NCBI GenBank assembly: GCA_014529385.2
Contig: CM043971.1
Span: 25,708,769-25,772,768, forward strand
Reading direction: 5' to 3'
Length of the DNA: 64,000 nt
DNA from: Adiantum capillus-veneris
Taxonomy: Eukaryota > Streptophyta > Polypodiopsida > Polypodiales > Pteridaceae
Positions 33,588 to 45,199 of the stretch are shown here, piece after piece (position 1 is the stretch's first letter; every line of letters begins with the position of its first letter). Both the position numbers and the translations under genes were made by a program. The notes under the pieces were generated by a model. The model had not been told where the DNA came from. It did not search any database and saw nothing but the letters and a program-made list of their open reading frames with translations.

Positions 33588-34898
33588 CACTAGAATAGTA
33601 ACCTAACAGGACGTAAAAGTGTCCTTTCAGGGTTTTGGGAAAAAATTCCAGTAGATCCACTCATTTTGAAAAATCCTCTCATGAGCTTATAGTTCAATAA
33701 CTACTACATATGGAAAAAATGAGAAACTTGTAATTTTTCTCATCCATTGGTCACTACAAGCCTCCAAAGTTGACGGACCAGTGCATTTTCTTACGTTTGA
33801 TTGCATATAAATAAGAGTGGGGATTTTTGTAGGACCTGAGATAAAATGCCCTATTAACTTCAATGGGTTGGTGACCAAAACATATGGTTGCTTTACCTCA
33901 CTAATTTTTTTTTGGGAAAAAAAAAGGTACAAAAAAGTTACATTTTTGCCATTCTGCGAACCTATCATCAAAGTTTCTATAGTCACGCTCAATATAGATA
34001 CTATATACATGTTTTCTTAGTCCCCTTTGGGCCTTTGGATTCAAAAGGATCCATGGAGCATGTCAAAAGGATAATGGATCTCTTGCAATTGGAACCTTGG
34101 GGGCAATGATAAAGTGCTAAATACAGCAAACATGAAAAAACTGGGTTTAGCATTATGACCTCTAGAAACCCATAGAAACTACTCAATATCTAGCCAAGTT
34201 TTTAGTCTATGATTAGATATGGTTACTACCTACAAAATACACACAATTGGCGTAAGAAACTAGCAATATTGAGAAAGTTATACTTACTACTCTAAAATGT
34301 ATCGTATTCTTCAGCAATCAAAAAACTCAACCATCATCATATACTATGCTATATAGCATATTAGGTCCCCCAAAACTCAAGGAAGATTAGCTTTATGTTT
34401 TACATTACACTTACACAATCAAAATTGAATTTGGATATCAAGAAAGCCACCAAAAAAATCATAAAAGTGCTAATTTTGGCTAAAAAAGAGGATTATGCAA
34501 TTCTTGTAAATTGGTCATAACTTTCAATTTTAACACTTAGCTCTCCCTACAAGCATCAAAACATATTGAGAACTATGAAGGCCGAACCTCTATCCATCTA
34601 AACCTCACAAACATGAAGTTTAGAGTGGTATAGTTGCAAAATTTTGAAAAAAAGCCAAAAACAGGACCCGTTTTTTCACACAGTTTAGGTTCAAAAATGT
34701 TGTGCAAGAGTAAGGTTAATAATGAGATCAATACTCTAAAAAAAATGCTAAGTTTTTTTGAGCTCATAAGGCAACTTTGTGGATATATAGCACCTAGAAA
34801 TTCATTTTCATACTCTTCAAATAATTCAAGCAAAATGGTCACTTAACAGAACACAAAAGTGTCCAAGGACATAAAAGTGTCATGTTACCATTCTAGTG
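33588..34898. mobile_element. TTAA-flanked terminal-inverted-repeat element, copy 2
   Basis: Ends CACTAGAATAGTAAC / CACTAGAATGGTAAC as an inverted repeat, flanked by TTAA on both sides (33584-33587, 34899-34902). The interior aligns with the 3993 copy throughout (AAAACAGGACCCGTTTTTTC and CACACAGTTTAGGTT are identical). The right end has the GGACACTTTTATGTCC-type palindrome twice. 1311 bp, no coding frame. Confidence 0.8.
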
Positions 34899-34902
34899 TT
34901 AA

Positions 34903-35995
34903 ATTACTATTTTTTGATGTTTTGACCATAGGAGAGTGTTCTTAGACCATAGGGCTACATTTTTGGTATGTTTTGTTGTAGTTTTCAAGGATTTTGGTAC
35001 CTTGTCAGATTGCAACTAAAGTTGGTAGTATAGTGTCCCTAGGTTTCCTAGACCTTCTCCTAAAGGTTTGTTGCATTTTGACTCCGTTTGAGTGCCGAAA
35101 TGGCTTGATGACCTAGAGCAGTGTCCCATCCGAGTCACTTCCCTGAGTATTGACATTATGCTACTACCAGATAGTTATGCTACAGATGTCCGTATCGTGG
35201 TGACCCGCTTACATTGGCGTTGCTATCGAGGATAATGATCCTTAGATGGTGAGTGACCTAGTGCGTATTTTGAGCGTTCTCTTCCAAATATTTTTCTTTC
35301 CATTCCATTTACACCTTATCAGTGAACCAACTAGACACGTGGTTTAGTGCTTTTTGGTAGAGTCTAGAAGTCGCGGACTTGCTAGATCTATGCTCGAGAG
35401 GTAAAGAGGGTTGTGAGTGAGAGAACCCAATGCATTTCATTCTTTGATTTTCTCTAGGCTTTTAGAGTGTTGTATTGTTTTGTATTTTGACTTTATTTTG
35501 TACCATTTTGTTGGTGTTTTTTCCCAGTTTCATTTCAGTACTTAGGAGTAGGGTAAGTAGAAACTACCAGGTAATCAAAATTGGGCTAAAAGATGAGAGA
35601 AGAAAAGGGTGAAAACCATATTTTGACAAAAACGCCCATAGCTCTAAAATTCTAAAAATTTGATGGTAGAGACCTACAAAGTGATCCAACTTCAAAAAGT
35701 TCTGGATAAAGGGCATTATAACACTCTCTAGAAGCAACTCGAAAGGCTGGCCAAATTTTCTGGAGGAACATGGATCATGATTTATGATCCCTAGAGACCA
35801 TTTTTATAGAAAAGTGATCAGTGAAACTGCGCATCACTCTGGGACATTGCTCTGATTAAATGTTCTTGAAAGAAAAACTCAAAAATCACATCAAATTGGA
35901 TGATAGGGCAAAAACAACCAAATAGGCATTTCAGACACAAAATTTGGGGGTTTTCAACTTTTTGGGATCCAAATCAAAAAACAAGTGAAAATATG
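34903..35995. other. No gene seen
   Basis: No supported frame. It contains an inverted pair GGATCAT/ATGATCC near 35770-35790. It is the left target flank of element C. Confidence 0.55.
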
Positions 35996-36000
35996 ATATC
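35996..36000. other. Target-site duplication of element C (left)
   Basis: ATATC, repeated at 44955-44959. Confidence 0.9.
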
Positions 36001-36205
36001 TGTGCGCGTCTATCGCACGTGTCAATGCAAGGAACTTGCCGATACACCGTGTGCGAGCCCCAAATGGCTTCAAGCACACAACACGCTTAAACTAGTAAGC
36101 TCAAAGATGGCGTTGGTGTGTCACTCACCGCTCTACGCTCGCCTTCGTGGTGGATTCTTCGCCGCGATGAAGAAGAAGCTGCCGTCGTCGCAATGCTCGA
36201 TCACA

Positions 36206-36241
<36 letters not shown>

Positions 36242-36580
36242 TACACACACACACAAGGAGGTGAAGAAGAAGAAGATGGAGATGGAGATGGAGCACGAGC
36301 ACTCTTCTATTGCACAAATGAAAGAATGAATGAATTTTAGGTTTAGTTGACTTTTATATGAGCTCGCCCCATTCACACTTGGGTGCCCATGCTAATTAGC
36401 CAACTAATCCCTTGAATGTTCCAGTTAGAGTGCGCCTCTCATCGACGATCACTCTTACCCTTTTCCTATTGGACCGACAAGCCCGATACCTGACTCTACC
36501 AAATAAATAATACAATGTCTTCCATAGGTTACAACGTCCATCGTAGGTGATAGGGTTTCCGTCAGCCGTGAGGGTTAACA
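36001..36580 (-). repeat. Element C 3' LTR
   Basis: 580 bp, minus strand TGTTAACCC...GCGCACA. Contains (CT)n then (AC)n at about 36208-36255 and a minus-strand TATAAAAG at 36351-36358. Confidence 0.9.
36351..36358 (-). promoter_or_regulatory. TATA box in element C LTR
   Basis: Minus strand TATAAAAG. The same box is in the 5' LTR at 44728-44735, where it would drive leftward transcription. Confidence 0.5.
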
Positions 36581-36594
36581 TACCCCCCTTCCTG
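36581..36594 (-). other. Element C polypurine tract
   Basis: Minus strand CAGGAAGGGGGGTA directly before the 3' LTR. Confidence 0.8.
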
Positions 36595-38296
36595 ATGTAG
36601 ATTCCGTCCTCGGAAGCTATTGAGTTGAAGCTCGTTCGTCAAGGTGGAAGAGCATTTGAGATGAATGTCCTTAGCCTTCTTCATTCACTGCAGAATCAAA
36701 CAACATTGGCACAGTAATTGCATTCTCATAAGTGATTAAAAAGCATATGCAGTTGTAGGCAGACAATTTGATTGGTAACAGAATTTTAAACCATTTGATA
36801 GCAATAAACATTAAATTGCAATATAATCAAATGCATAAACAGATGTAAAGGTAAAAAATTAAACAAGTCTGGGTCGCTAATTTAACGATTGAAAGGCACT
36901 AGAGATCGACTATTAATACCATGGGTAAGCTTCTTAATTTTCTCTAGTCAATTAAGTTATTTAATCGCGAGAGCCAAGTATTTCATGTTCGAGGGCTGAC
37001 TAGAGGCTATACCTAGAAGACCTTGTAGCTAAGCTACGATAAAAGGAATTTCTCATGAAATCATCGCCTGACTGATTACCTTTTCTTTGACCCCCCCAAG
37101 TCTTTTCACATTGATTCAATTTCAATGTGTGTGCTTATTTTCTATGCCTTGGGTTTTTTGCTTTTCAAGGAAAAGTGCCCACATTGGGAACCTCTAGGGC
37201 TCTAGTACCATAGGCGATACATGTGAGTGAAGTACCCAATCAAGCTGAGATTTCTCTTTCAGCTTAAGATTTTACACTCTGGCACTTTGATTTTTTGTTT
37301 GTTCATTTTCAACATTTTAATTTTGTAACCTTGGGGGGTCATATAACATTGTTACACCTCCCCAAGCTCATCACACTAGTAAACTCTCTTTATAATACTT
37401 AAGCTAAAGGTCAATAGGAACTAAGCCCACTAGAAAGCCCTAGTACATTTCACACAATGCTGCCTAAATCGGATTAAGAACCTAAGTAACCATTGATTAT
37501 TAGGAAGGCATTCCCCATGGTATTAAGTGAAGATCTTTAACACCTAAGTTGGTCAAACTAGCCTAGTCGGACTACTTGATTTTTAAACCTAGACATGTGA
37601 TTATGACAAAAAATTGCATTGAATTTAATGTTTGATACTAAGAAAATGCGGTGAATATTATGCTACCAATCACAATTAAAGCAGACAAACATAGATGCAA
37701 AAAGGATAAGGGGCCATGCTAATGGACAAGAAACACCTGTTTGTTTGATGATTGCGCTTGATTTAAAAGTGGACGAGAGAAAGATTCCATGATGGTCCAA
37801 ATCCTAACCACAACAACACGTTCTTGTACACACGAGGAGACATGAAGAATACCTCTAAGAGGCACATCAGTGGGAAAAAGAACTTTGCTAATCACTCAAC
37901 TCTAAAACAGAAATACTCCTATCGTACTAATTCTACCTACCCTCCATCACTCGAGTGATGAGGATCAAAGGTGTTTTATGACCTAGGTTTCTGCTTCAGT
38001 GTACCGGATGTGAATGTGTAGGTCTGGTCAATGTTATGACTTTTATTGTGCATACTCGTTTGCGAATTGCTCTTGCTCTTTACTTTTTTTATTTTTTGTG
38101 AGTAAAAGGCTTTATATATACATTCCCTAAGATTGGGAGATTGAGAGGTCAGGGAGGAAGGTTGAGAGGGAAGCAAGTGAATGATGGATGTCAGCAAACA
38201 CTCCCCCCTTCCTTGGGTAGATCATACTGTTTGAAATGAGCTCGTCACCCTTTGAAACCAATTTTCCGAGTTAGTAATAGGTGAGGATTTTTGCCA
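36595..38296. other. Element C non-coding 3' internal region
   Basis: About 1.7 kb with no supported frame. A purine-rich stretch reading AGGAAGGGGGGAG on the minus strand near 38200-38215 resembles a second internal polypurine tract. Confidence 0.5.
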
Positions 38297-39232
38297 TTAG
38301 TTTTCTATTACCTTAGGTGCCTCATCGAGTTGCAAGGGTGGTAAGGTACTCTCCCAGGATCGAACTTGAAGTGGTTCATCAGGTGATTCTTGAACACTAG
38401 GAGGTGTGGATTCCTTTGTAGCTTTATGGAGGTCCACTATTGTAGGTGGAAGCTGTGGAGAATCTTTTACCTCTATGGATGCATTACATGAGGAGCTAGA
38501 AGCTTCATGGGACTCCCCCCTTCCTGAGCTATGTGGAACAAATCGTTCTTTCTTCGGTACCCAAACAAGCTCTGGAGTTGGTGTGTAGCATTTAGTGATT
38601 TTTTTCTTTCCACGATCTGCAATTTGTTTTGGAGCTACAGGATTGGGCTCACATGGGTCAGGTGACAAGTAAGAACACAATCTACGTTTTGGCACCCAGA
38701 TTTGATCATTTCCTTGATAGTAGCCTTGGGCTTCCAATAGTTTTTTAGGAATCCATCGCAACATTTTCTTACTTTGCTTACTTTTCTTAGAAAGAGTGGG
38801 ACGTTTCTTATGAGGCTTCTATTTTTGAGCATCAACGATGGTCGCTAAAGAATCTTTAGGGACCCACTTGTATGTTTTCTTCGTTATATGAGGATGAGTC
38901 TTGTCAGAAGCTATATACATTGCTTGTAGCATATTTAAGGATATGGGCATTTCATCCCCCTCAGGTGTTACCCAGGTCGTCCCCCTGTTTCCCCAAGTGT
39001 CTATGGTTGCTGCTAGGTGGACCCAATCCACATTGTCCGACTCATTCATCCCAGGTAGTACATCCATATAAGGAGAATCTTTCCCAACATCAGCGTCCGC
39101 TTTACATGTGTAGCAATATTTCAATGGGGTCGAGTGAACTGTGGTGTCAGATCTATGGTCAATTATAAACCTATTTCTTAGAGGATGTGCTCGACCAGTT
39201 ACAAGATCTACTTGAATGACAGAATCTTGGAA
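38297..39232 (-). pseudogene. Element C post-protease tail with repeated W-V-P-K motifs
   Basis: In frame with the protease across a TAG at 39233-39235 and another at 38819-38821. Reads TTWVTPEGDEM, YKWVPKDSLATI, LRWIPKKLLEAQGYYQGN, QIWVPKRRLCSYL and LVWVPKKERFVPHS, then a Ser/Pro-rich acidic end. Five Trp-centred modules are spaced roughly 25-60 residues apart. No known catalytic motif is present. Comparable tails follow protease-like domains in unit B (15.3-15.9 kb) and fragment E (46.0-46.7 kb). Confidence 0.6.
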
Positions 39233-39660
39233 CTACAAGTAGACATGGTTTTTAGACCAGTCATGCACCATTTTTGCTTCCCTCATGAAAGGACGTCCTA
39301 AGATCATCTCAGATGCCATAGTGTGCTTGGAGAAATCCATCACAATGAAGGTAACTCTTATTTTATGTCCAAAGACCTTGATCCTAAGATCTTCTAGAAT
39401 CCCAATAGGTTTAACAATAGACCCATTGGCCATCTTTACGACTATGGTTGTGGTCGCAAGGTGAGGTCTTCCCATAGTTTCCCAACAATTTTTAGTCACA
39501 ATGCTAACCCCAGCGCCACCATCAAGGATTCCCTTCACAGTTAATCCCTTGGTAGTGATTGATATGGTTGCATTGGATTCATCTCCCTCAAAATATTGTC
39601 CCAACTTCTTAAGAGGTATTTCTACAACAACAGGGTTCTCATCTAGATTGGGTTGTGGAT
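39233..39660 (-). pseudogene. Element C retropepsin (D-G-G active site)
   Basis: The frame 39233-39604 contains VKGILDGGAGVSIVTKNCWE, IVVKMANGSIVKPIGILEDL (flap) and EMILGRPFMREAKMV. Layout and sequence closely follow the unit A protease (ILDSGAGIAIATKAVWE, IILGRPFMR). The central residue of D-S/T-G is Gly, which is a known variant in some plant Ty3 proteases to my memory. A frameshift near 39650 separates it from gag. Domain identity is sure, activity is not. Confidence 0.85.
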
Positions 39661-42600
39661 CTAAGTGTTCCTCTCGATTGGCATCTCCCTAGCTCTATCC
39701 ATCTGTGCAAATTGTGGTAGCCCGACCTTCAGTTCTCCATTGAGGAAAGCTCGAAGAGCTAAGAATAGCTCAGGGTCTCCATATAGTTTGGACATGATGG
39801 TTGTTCTAACTTCGGAAGCCATGAAATCCATCAATTTGGCAATATTTAATGGCACCTTTTGAGCTTCAGTCCCTTGACGTGGGGAAGATGGGATCTCCAT
39901 TTCTTCGATAGGGTCAGTTAGTCCCTCTGTAAACATTATTTCCAACAACAAGTGAGTACGCCCACTTTTCCATGACTTTAAGTCACTTTCTTCTTGGATG
40001 ACACTAGGTATGGCTAAGAGTCTATGGAATTTTTGAGGTTCTTGTTACGTAGGTAACACTGTGTCTGTAATCTGGATCTGCCTAGGTGCTAGCTCTAGAT
40101 CCCTTTGGGTATCTTCTACCAAACTCCTTAATTGCTTGACTCGCTCAATCTCCTCTGTAGGGTTTGGATAAGTTCCTATCTTTTTCTTGGATCCTGGCCA
40201 TTGTGTCTCATGACAATCTTCCTTGTTAGTTTCTTTCCTAGTGGTCGTTTTGGTCTCTATGGTTTCACTTGAATCAGAATCCTCTTCAGCGTCCTTCATA
40301 TATACGGGGTCGTCACCAGTTCTTATGTTGGTCTTTGCACTGGGGTCTGACTTTGCTACTTTTTGCGATCTCTTCCTTCGTGTTTTCTTCTTCTTCTGAG
40401 ATAGGGAAATTGATGCCGTGTCTCTTTCTTCAAGAATATAATTTTGTTTTTGGAGCATCGATCGTGTGAGTATGTTCACTGGTACCATATGTGTACTTTG
40501 TGATGGCTCCTCGGTAACCTCAATCAAGTTTAATGGCGTGATCTTCGGTGCATTTGGATTATTCGGACATTGGGCAATCAAATGATCTATGCCACATCGA
40601 TTACACATGAGTATTGGCATTGTAGACGTGCTTGCTTGATTGGTTTTCATTAGTGTGGTGTTCTTTTGTAGCCTAATAGGACACTCGGCTACACGATGTG
40701 GACCTCCACACTCATAGCATTGAAGAGGTGGTCTCTTGGCAGTGTAATTGATATTTTGGCCTCTTGCAGCAAGAGCAGCTACTTGATAGACATGTTTGAC
40801 TTGTCCCCAATAGTCCTCCATGTAGTATTGTGGACTTTCTTCAAGCTCATCCATCCCATAAGCAATATTAGGGTCTATATCTTCCTCACAGCCTTCCAAA
40901 CAAGAAATAGATGACTCACAACCCTCTTGATTCACATAAGTGATTCTCGGATGTGGTGGTTGCGGTCCTAGCACTGGAGGTGGTAAGGGTGACGTTTGTT
41001 CAAGAGGTGGGCCCGGCATCAATACAGGCACTCGAGGTGTGTCTGTCCATGCTAAGGTTGTTCTATTGGCCATTGCGCGCTTGAATACTATGCAATCCTT
41101 AGCTTGATGACCATACCTCCCACAAGCATTGCAATTCCCATTGAATTTCACTCTAAAAGTAGGGCATTCACTGGTATTATGTGGACCATAGCATAATGAG
41201 CACCATTGTTGCTCCCTTCTTGGATACATATGAGTGTTTTGCGGAGCACGATTGTCTTTAAGACTCTCTTGAATAGCCTTGGTGAGATCTGCTAAAGTCA
41301 TCTCAGATATCTTTGGCTCCTTAGCAATGGGCTTTAGAGTCATTGGTTGATGCCCTAATGCTTACGAGCTAAAGGATTTAGGCTCAACAGACACTCTTTC
41401 TCCTTGAATCATTAAATTATCCTCCAATTGGATAGCATTGGTGGTGACTGCTTCCCAAGTGGTGATACCTCTAATGACTAGGCCATTATAGATATCCTCA
41501 TGTCGTAATCCCCTAATGAATCTATCAAGCAATTGATTATTATTCAAGCACTCATTTGGATTACAATGAGAATTCAAATGCTTCAAGCGACTAATAAAGT
41601 CTCTCACTGACTCTCCTTCCTCTCGTTGGGCTTTCTAGAGCTGAGAAGCTACACCCCAAAGCACTCCCTTTCGTATGTATTCTTTCAAAAACAGTCTCCT
41701 AAGAGTAGGGTAAATCGTTTTTTCTTCCACCCTTAGGGTTCTATACCAATCCCCTGCCTTCCCACTTAAGGTTAGGCTTAAAGCATTACTCTTGTACAAG
41801 TCATTGTGTTCTGCTAGAGAATCACATATCTGTTCAAACACTTCGATATGCTTTTGCACATCCCCGTCTTCACTAAATTTTTGTGTGAGCTTGGCTATTT
41901 GTACTGCCTTACTTCTAGGCTCTCTATTAGGCATGTTACGCATATTCTGAGCAATAGATCGACCGATAGCTTGAGCAAATGTTACCAAGTCACGTAAGTG
42001 AGAAGGAACCATGGGTGGAGGTGCTCCAAAGACTACATGTGGAGTAGGTATTGGCATTGGGCTTGGCATATAGGAAGCCCTTGGGTTCCACGGTTGGTAC
42101 GATGTTGTGCCATGTGGTGCCCTAAGGTTCATATGTGTGGCTCTAGGCATAGCATACGTCGGATGTGACATGCTAATTCTAGCCGGTATAGTCCCATGGA
42201 AATAAGAACTTGGGTGTTGTGGTTGTGGAGCATAGGTTGTTGAAACAATGGGAGGGGTAGGAACTACATGAGTATGTGGACCCATAAGTGCATACGATTG
42301 GTACGCACTTGTAGGTACTGTTGCAAGCATTGAGCTACCATGTTGTGGTGCTTTACTAACAAATGAGGTCCATGGCCTGTTCCTTGGTATGCCCATCATT
42401 AGGGTAGGCATGGTAGCCGTGGTGTCATCAAGGGAAAGATGAGCTAGACTTGGAAAGGTGAAGCTATCACTTGTGGGCTCAGATTGCACTGAGACCCCTG
42501 GAGAAACAACATATGGAGGATCCATCGGACTTACCGAGGGAGTCTCCATTTGCGATAAGGTCGGTTGTTTAGCCTTGTCCAAGAATCTCATGAGACCTGT

Positions 42601-43512
42601 TGAAGGCATGTGGATCCCCTGGTTCTGTCTCTCTAACTCAATAACCTTATCGATGACCTCACAAACTTTTTGTTGTTGATCCTCCACGCTAGTAGCACCC
42701 GTTGTGGATTGTAGGACATCTAACCAACCCACGTGATAGGTGTGACCTGTGTATAGGTCGGTCAAAGTTTCTGTTTGTAGTTCATACTCCCAGTTCTCAT
42801 TTAAGAACACTCCATCTATGATTGAGGTGCTAGGGGTGTCCTTTGAGCTAGATGTAATGTTGCTTTCTAGGGGTTGGCCCTTAGTGGTTGCTAAGTCAGG
42901 AGCACTCGATTTCTCTCTTAGCAAGGATAATGACATAGGGGCTTTCGCTTTTATCTCTCTTTTTTGCTCCGCCTTGCGTAAGCTCTCAATTTCCTTTTGC
43001 CTAGCCGCAATGATATATCATTCAACCTCTTGCACTTCGGCAAGGCTTCTACCATTGGGTAATACGACCTCGGAGGGAAATAACTCTGAAGAGTCAGGAG
43101 GTGCAGTGAATGGAGTATTCACATGCACACTCTCTAAAGGCATAGGGTCTACGTTGGTCATGAATGGAGAATTTACTTCCCCACCCCCTTCATTTACATC
43201 ATTGACTCCATGTTCGGAGCGAATGGCTCTACTAAAGGTTTCCTTCAAGCGGCTAAGCACGCTCGGCCAGGACCGTGGGCCCATGGCATGCATGTCTTGG
43301 CTTGAGCTATCGAGATTAGGCATTGTGAAACCCTCCATGACGTCGTAGTCAGAGGAAGAGTCACTAGCCGCTATGTTCGGGTCTTGGTTTGTACTACCTT
43401 AGGTCCCTACCGAGGGCCTGGAACCTAAGGTAGGTGGATATTGAGAACTCGCATAAGTCGAAATTCTCTCTAGTTGCTCTGTCTCTAGCACACGACCAGA
43501 GCGCAGATGCAT
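39661..43512 (-). pseudogene. Element C Gag with four zinc knuckles
   Basis: The start MHLRSGRVLE at 43512 is in frame with all following pieces and typical of this Ty3 group. Stops at 43399, 43018, 41635, 41362 and 40045 interrupt one continuous frame. The N-terminal half is Ser/Thr/Pro rich. The capsid core reads FSEDGDVQKHIEVFEQICD, LSGKAGDWYRTL, EGESVRDFISRLKHLN and LLDRFIRGL. Knuckles are CSLCYGPHNTSEC, CNACGRYGHQAKDC (canonical), CYECGGPHRVAEC and CNRCGIDHLIAQC. Three have three residues between Cys and His instead of four. An acidic linker leads to the protease. Confidence 0.85.
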
Positions 43513-44314
43513 GTGCCTTTGGCACCCTACAAGCATCGACGAATAACCTCGAAGATTAACCGCTTACTTTTTAAGCGTCCGTTTTCACTCGTGTTTTTTA
43601 TGTATTTAATGTTTTTTCAATGTTTGATTTTTTTTATTAGAGTGTGTGATAGCTCAAGACGAGCGTATCACTCAGAGGGTCGCGGTGTGCTTTATAGCAC
43701 AATGTTCGGTCACCTGAAGCTCCGTTGGCTCTCAAAAAATCGATTTTTAGCTACGTGTGAAGCTAAAATACGTGATTTTAAAGGGCGATAGATGCCGAAG
43801 CCTGAGCGTGAGCTTGGGCTTGGGTCTGGGAGATATTCTCGATCCCAGTCCTACCTTTTTTTTTAAAAAAAAACAACTTTTTTTAAAAGAATTTTTTTAA
43901 AGCTTTTTTTTTTGTTTTTTTGTTTTTTGGGATAAGGTCGCCGCGGCCTACGCGCGAGTACACACACACTCTATCTACCTACTTCTAACTAATACACCTA
44001 TTGTTACACACTAACACACTCTATTAGCTCTCTTAGATCTACTTCCTACTTACTGCACACAGAAAACTAACAACCTTAATACACAGAGAATAAACACAGT
44101 ACCTTTGAAAACTCCATTAACAAAGAAAACTAACAACCTTAATACACAGAGAATGAACACTGTGCCTTTGAAAACTCCATTAACAAAAAAAATACACAGT
44201 CACAACACAAAATCCTTTTTCTCAATACACACACCCTCCTTCCTTACCTTTCCTACAATAGAAATTGCACCACAAAAGAAGCACAGAGTGCCATTCAAGC
44301 TTAGTGTATAACAT
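43513..44314 (-). other. Element C leader
   Basis: Non-coding, with alternating long T and A tracts at about 43852-43928 and a near-repeat of AACTAACAACCTTAATACAC (44064-44085 and 44124-44145). Confidence 0.55.
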
Positions 44315-44332
44315 TCCCCGGCAACGGCGCCA
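44315..44332 (-). other. Element C primer-binding site, tRNA-Asp type
   Basis: Plus strand TCCCCGGCAACGGCGCCA, identical to the 3' end of plant tRNA-Asp including CCA. The minus strand pairs with that tRNA. Four bases separate it from the LTR. Confidence 0.9.
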
Positions 44333-44336
44333 AAAA

Positions 44337-44573
44337 TGTGCGCGTCTTTCGCACGTGTCAATGCAAGGAACTTGCCAATACACCGTGTGCGAGCCACAAA
44401 TGGCTCCAAGCACACAACAAGCCTAAACTAGTAAGCTCAAAGATGGCGTTGGTGTGTCACTCACCGCTCTACGCTCGCCTTCGTGGTGGATTCTTCGCTG
44501 CGATGCAGAAGAAGCTACAGTCGTGCCGCGCTGAACCGCTTCACCGCCGCCGTGCCGTCGTCGCAATTCTCGA

Positions 44574-44618
<45 letters not shown>

Positions 44619-44954
44619 TACACACACACACAAGGAGGTGAAGAAGAAGAAGATGGAGATGGAGATGGAGCAAGAGCACTCTTCTATTGCACAAATGAAA
44701 GAATGAATGAATTTTAGGTTTAGTTGACTTTTATATGAGTTTGCCCCATTCATACTTGGGCGCCCATGCTTAGCCAACTAATCCCTTGAATGTTCCAGTT
44801 AGAGTGCGCCTCTCATCGGCGATCACTCTTACCCTTTTCCTATTGGACCGAGAAGCCCGGTACGTGACTCTACCAAATAAATAATACAATGTCTGCCGTA
44901 GGTTACAACGTCCGTCGTAGGTTATCGGGTGTCCGTGAGCCGTGAGGGTTAACA
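44337..44954 (-). repeat. Element C 5' LTR
   Basis: 618 bp. Longer than the 3' LTR mainly through a block near 44516-44570 and a longer (CT)n run. Ends TGTTAAC / GCGCACA. Confidence 0.9.
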
Positions 44955-44959
44955 ATATC
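44955..44959. other. Target-site duplication of element C (right)
   Basis: ATATC, matching 35996-36000. Confidence 0.9.
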
Positions 44960-45010
44960 CACATAGTGAAAGCATATTGCTTACCAAATTTCATGTTCAA
45001 AAGTGGATAA

Positions 45011-45030
45011 ACATGGATCGCGATCCATGT
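45011..45030. repeat. 20-bp perfect palindrome
   Basis: ACATGGATCG followed by its reverse complement. The centre is TCGCGA, as in the palindromes at 652, 945 and 1234. Confidence 0.85.
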
Positions 45031-45199
45031 CCCCTTGACCATCTTGAGCTGAGATTTGACCAGTAGATAGCTGATACCATATGGAACAACTTTTTCAAAA
45101 GACACAATGTTAAAATACTGGAAAAAGCTGGTCAAAATAGACAAAATAGAAACCAGTAAAACACCGTAGGCCTAGTGCAAACAAAGTAAGCAGAGAAAC

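Larger units (their letters stand above)
36001..44954 (-). mobile_element. Element C: complete gag-protease LTR element without pol
   Basis: LTRs 36001-36580 and 44337-44954, 5-bp duplication ATATC, tRNA-Asp primer site and polypurine tract are all present, so the element is structurally whole (8954 bp). Internal coding is gag, zinc knuckles, protease and a W-V-P-K tail. RT, RNase H and integrase motifs are not found on either strand. By primer site, the MHLRSGR start and the protease, it is allied to non-chromovirus Ty3 elements. It would need enzymes in trans. Confidence 0.9.

Noticed and set aside
44315-44332. A tRNA-Asp gene
   Set aside because: Only the 18 bases matching the tRNA 3' end are present. 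It is a primer-binding site next to an LTR.
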